This document shows, one piece after another, positions 37,001 through 38,089 of a stretch of 38,089 nucleotides of DNA; position 1 is the first letter of the stretch; every line of letters begins with the position of its first letter. Under the pieces are notes generated by a model that was given only the letters and a program-made list of their open reading frames with translations, searched no databases and had not been told where the DNA came from. The position numbers and the translations under genes were made by a program. Source of the DNA: Verrucomicrobiota bacterium (GTDB taxonomy: Bacteria; Verrucomicrobiota; Verrucomicrobiia; Opitutales; Opitutaceae); the NCBI GenBank assembly GCA_016235555.1, contig JACRKC010000075.1:1-38089 (forward strand). Direction: 5' to 3'.

Positions 37001-38089
37001 CGCAGCGAACGGTTCCGCCGGGCCATCGGTTTCGCGGAAATCTCCGGGCAGACGGCAGCGGCCAAACTGCGTTGGTTTCAGCGGGAGCAGCCGCGCGTGT
37101 GGGCCGACACGCGGCGCGTGATGAGCATCGCGGATTACTTCACGTTTGCCCTGACGGGCGAGGCCGCGGGCGACGCCAGCACCGCGGCGTTTCTCGCGCT
37201 TTATGATCTGCCGGGTCGACGATGGTGGCCGGACGCGCTGACGGCGTTTGGCGTCGAGGCGGCCCAGCTGTCGACGCCGCTGACCCCGGGAACGGCGAGC
37301 GGCCGGACCAGCGCACGCGCCGAGGAATTGCTCGGGGTGCCACGGGGCATCCCGTTTGCCGTCGGCGCGCTGGATCATCATGCGGCGGCGATTGGGTCGG
37401 GGCTGGGCTCGCTGGGGGATGTGAGTATTTCCACGGGCACGGTGCTCGCCGCGTTGGTGCTCGTCGACGACGCCGAACCGACGGCCGGTTGCTATCACGG
37501 CCGGCATACCGATGGCCGTCGCTGCTACCGGCTCGCCTTCGATGCGAACGGAGCGGGACAGGTGGAGGAGTTGCAGAAACAAATCGCCCCGGCGCTCAGC
37601 ATCGCCGATCTGCTCAACTTGGCGGGCGAGAGCGACCACCCCGTCGGCCGCGCCGTGCGCGAGCTCCTGACGCGGATCGCGGAGACTCACGCCCGGCTCG
37701 TGCGGGTGACCGCGGGCGGTGGCGATGCGCAGCGAGTGATCGCCACGGGCGGCGGTTCGCGCAGTCCGCACTGGGTGCAGATCAACGCCGATGTGCTGGG
37801 GGTGCCAGTGGTCGTGCCGGCGTGCATCGAGCGGGCCTGTCTGGGGGCGGCGCTGTTTGCCGCGGTCGCGGGCGGATGGTATGCGACGGTGGACGAAGCG
37901 ACGCAGGTGGCCGCCCGGCCGGGGCGGGTTTTTCGCCCGGGAGAAAAGTGGTGGTCCTTGTTGGACACCGTCCGAACCCACTTCAATGAGAATCCGCTCT
38001 AGTGGAGAGCGGGGGATTCGAACCGTCCTTGATGATTATCCGCTTGTCTCGGGTGTCCCCGGCCCTATCCTCGCACGGGGATACCCCGC

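Overview
The window is high-GC DNA (roughly two-thirds G+C by eye). It looks like a glycan-degrading verrucomicrobial chromosome, most likely Opitutaceae. The reasons are two TonB-dependent receptors that carry the 'xxLxxFxVS...D.GY' N-terminal style I associate with that family, paired Cys-type sulfatases, several sialidase-fold (BNR) secreted proteins, ThuA, DUF2934 and SUMF1-type proteins, and nearly every gap filled by palindromic repeats. This assignment is inference; there is no rRNA or other marker gene.

Layout. 0-5.2 kb: a sterol-desaturase-family membrane oxidase, a secreted esterase, a secreted protein of unknown function and a SUMF1-fold protein. 5.6-10.8 kb, minus strand: a nucleoside-symporter-like MFS permease followed by two secreted sulfatases. 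11.1-19 kb: an OB-fold/NrfJ-like periplasmic protein, a TonB-dependent receptor, a ThuA protein divergent from an alpha/beta-hydrolase, a DUF2934 protein, an EF-hand protein and a DUF2062 membrane protein. 20.0-28.2 kb, plus strand: a probable operon or pair of operons holding a sialidase-fold protein, an HpsN-like histidinol-dehydrogenase-family enzyme, a TonB-dependent receptor and two more sialidase-fold proteins, the last fused to a helical-repeat domain. 28.2-35.0 kb, minus strand: deoR-type regulator, class III aminotransferase, DhnA-type aldolase, nagA, nagB-like and an MFS permease. 35.1-38.0 kb, plus strand: a cytoplasmic neutral-ceramidase-family amidase and an FGGY kinase, divergent from the regulator. 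A perfect 17-bp palindrome in the AT-rich divergent gap is a good candidate operator. The window ends in what looks like a tRNA 3'-end fragment, i.e. an integration boundary.

Working model (inference): secreted sulfatases, esterases and BNR propellers trim a decorated glycan, TonB receptors import fragments, and the 28-38 kb locus catabolises an amino or N-acyl sugar (or aminocyclitol) by uptake, deacylation, deamination, phosphorylation and aldol cleavage. The exact substrate cannot be read from sequence; several enzymes depart from the textbook GlcNAc pathway.

The strongest unexplained signal is the repeat complement. At least fifteen intergenic sites hold hairpins headed by GTAG, GTGG or GGAG, mostly as inverted pairs, with entirely different but self-complementary stems. 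This is the architecture of REP/REPIN elements mobilised by RAYT transposases. Some sit nested inside one another, one sits inside the signal-peptide region of a gene, and one serves as a terminator. Two other palindromic classes, a ~140-190 bp MITE-like family and arms made of tandem ~10-mers, occur alongside. No RAYT gene is present in the window.
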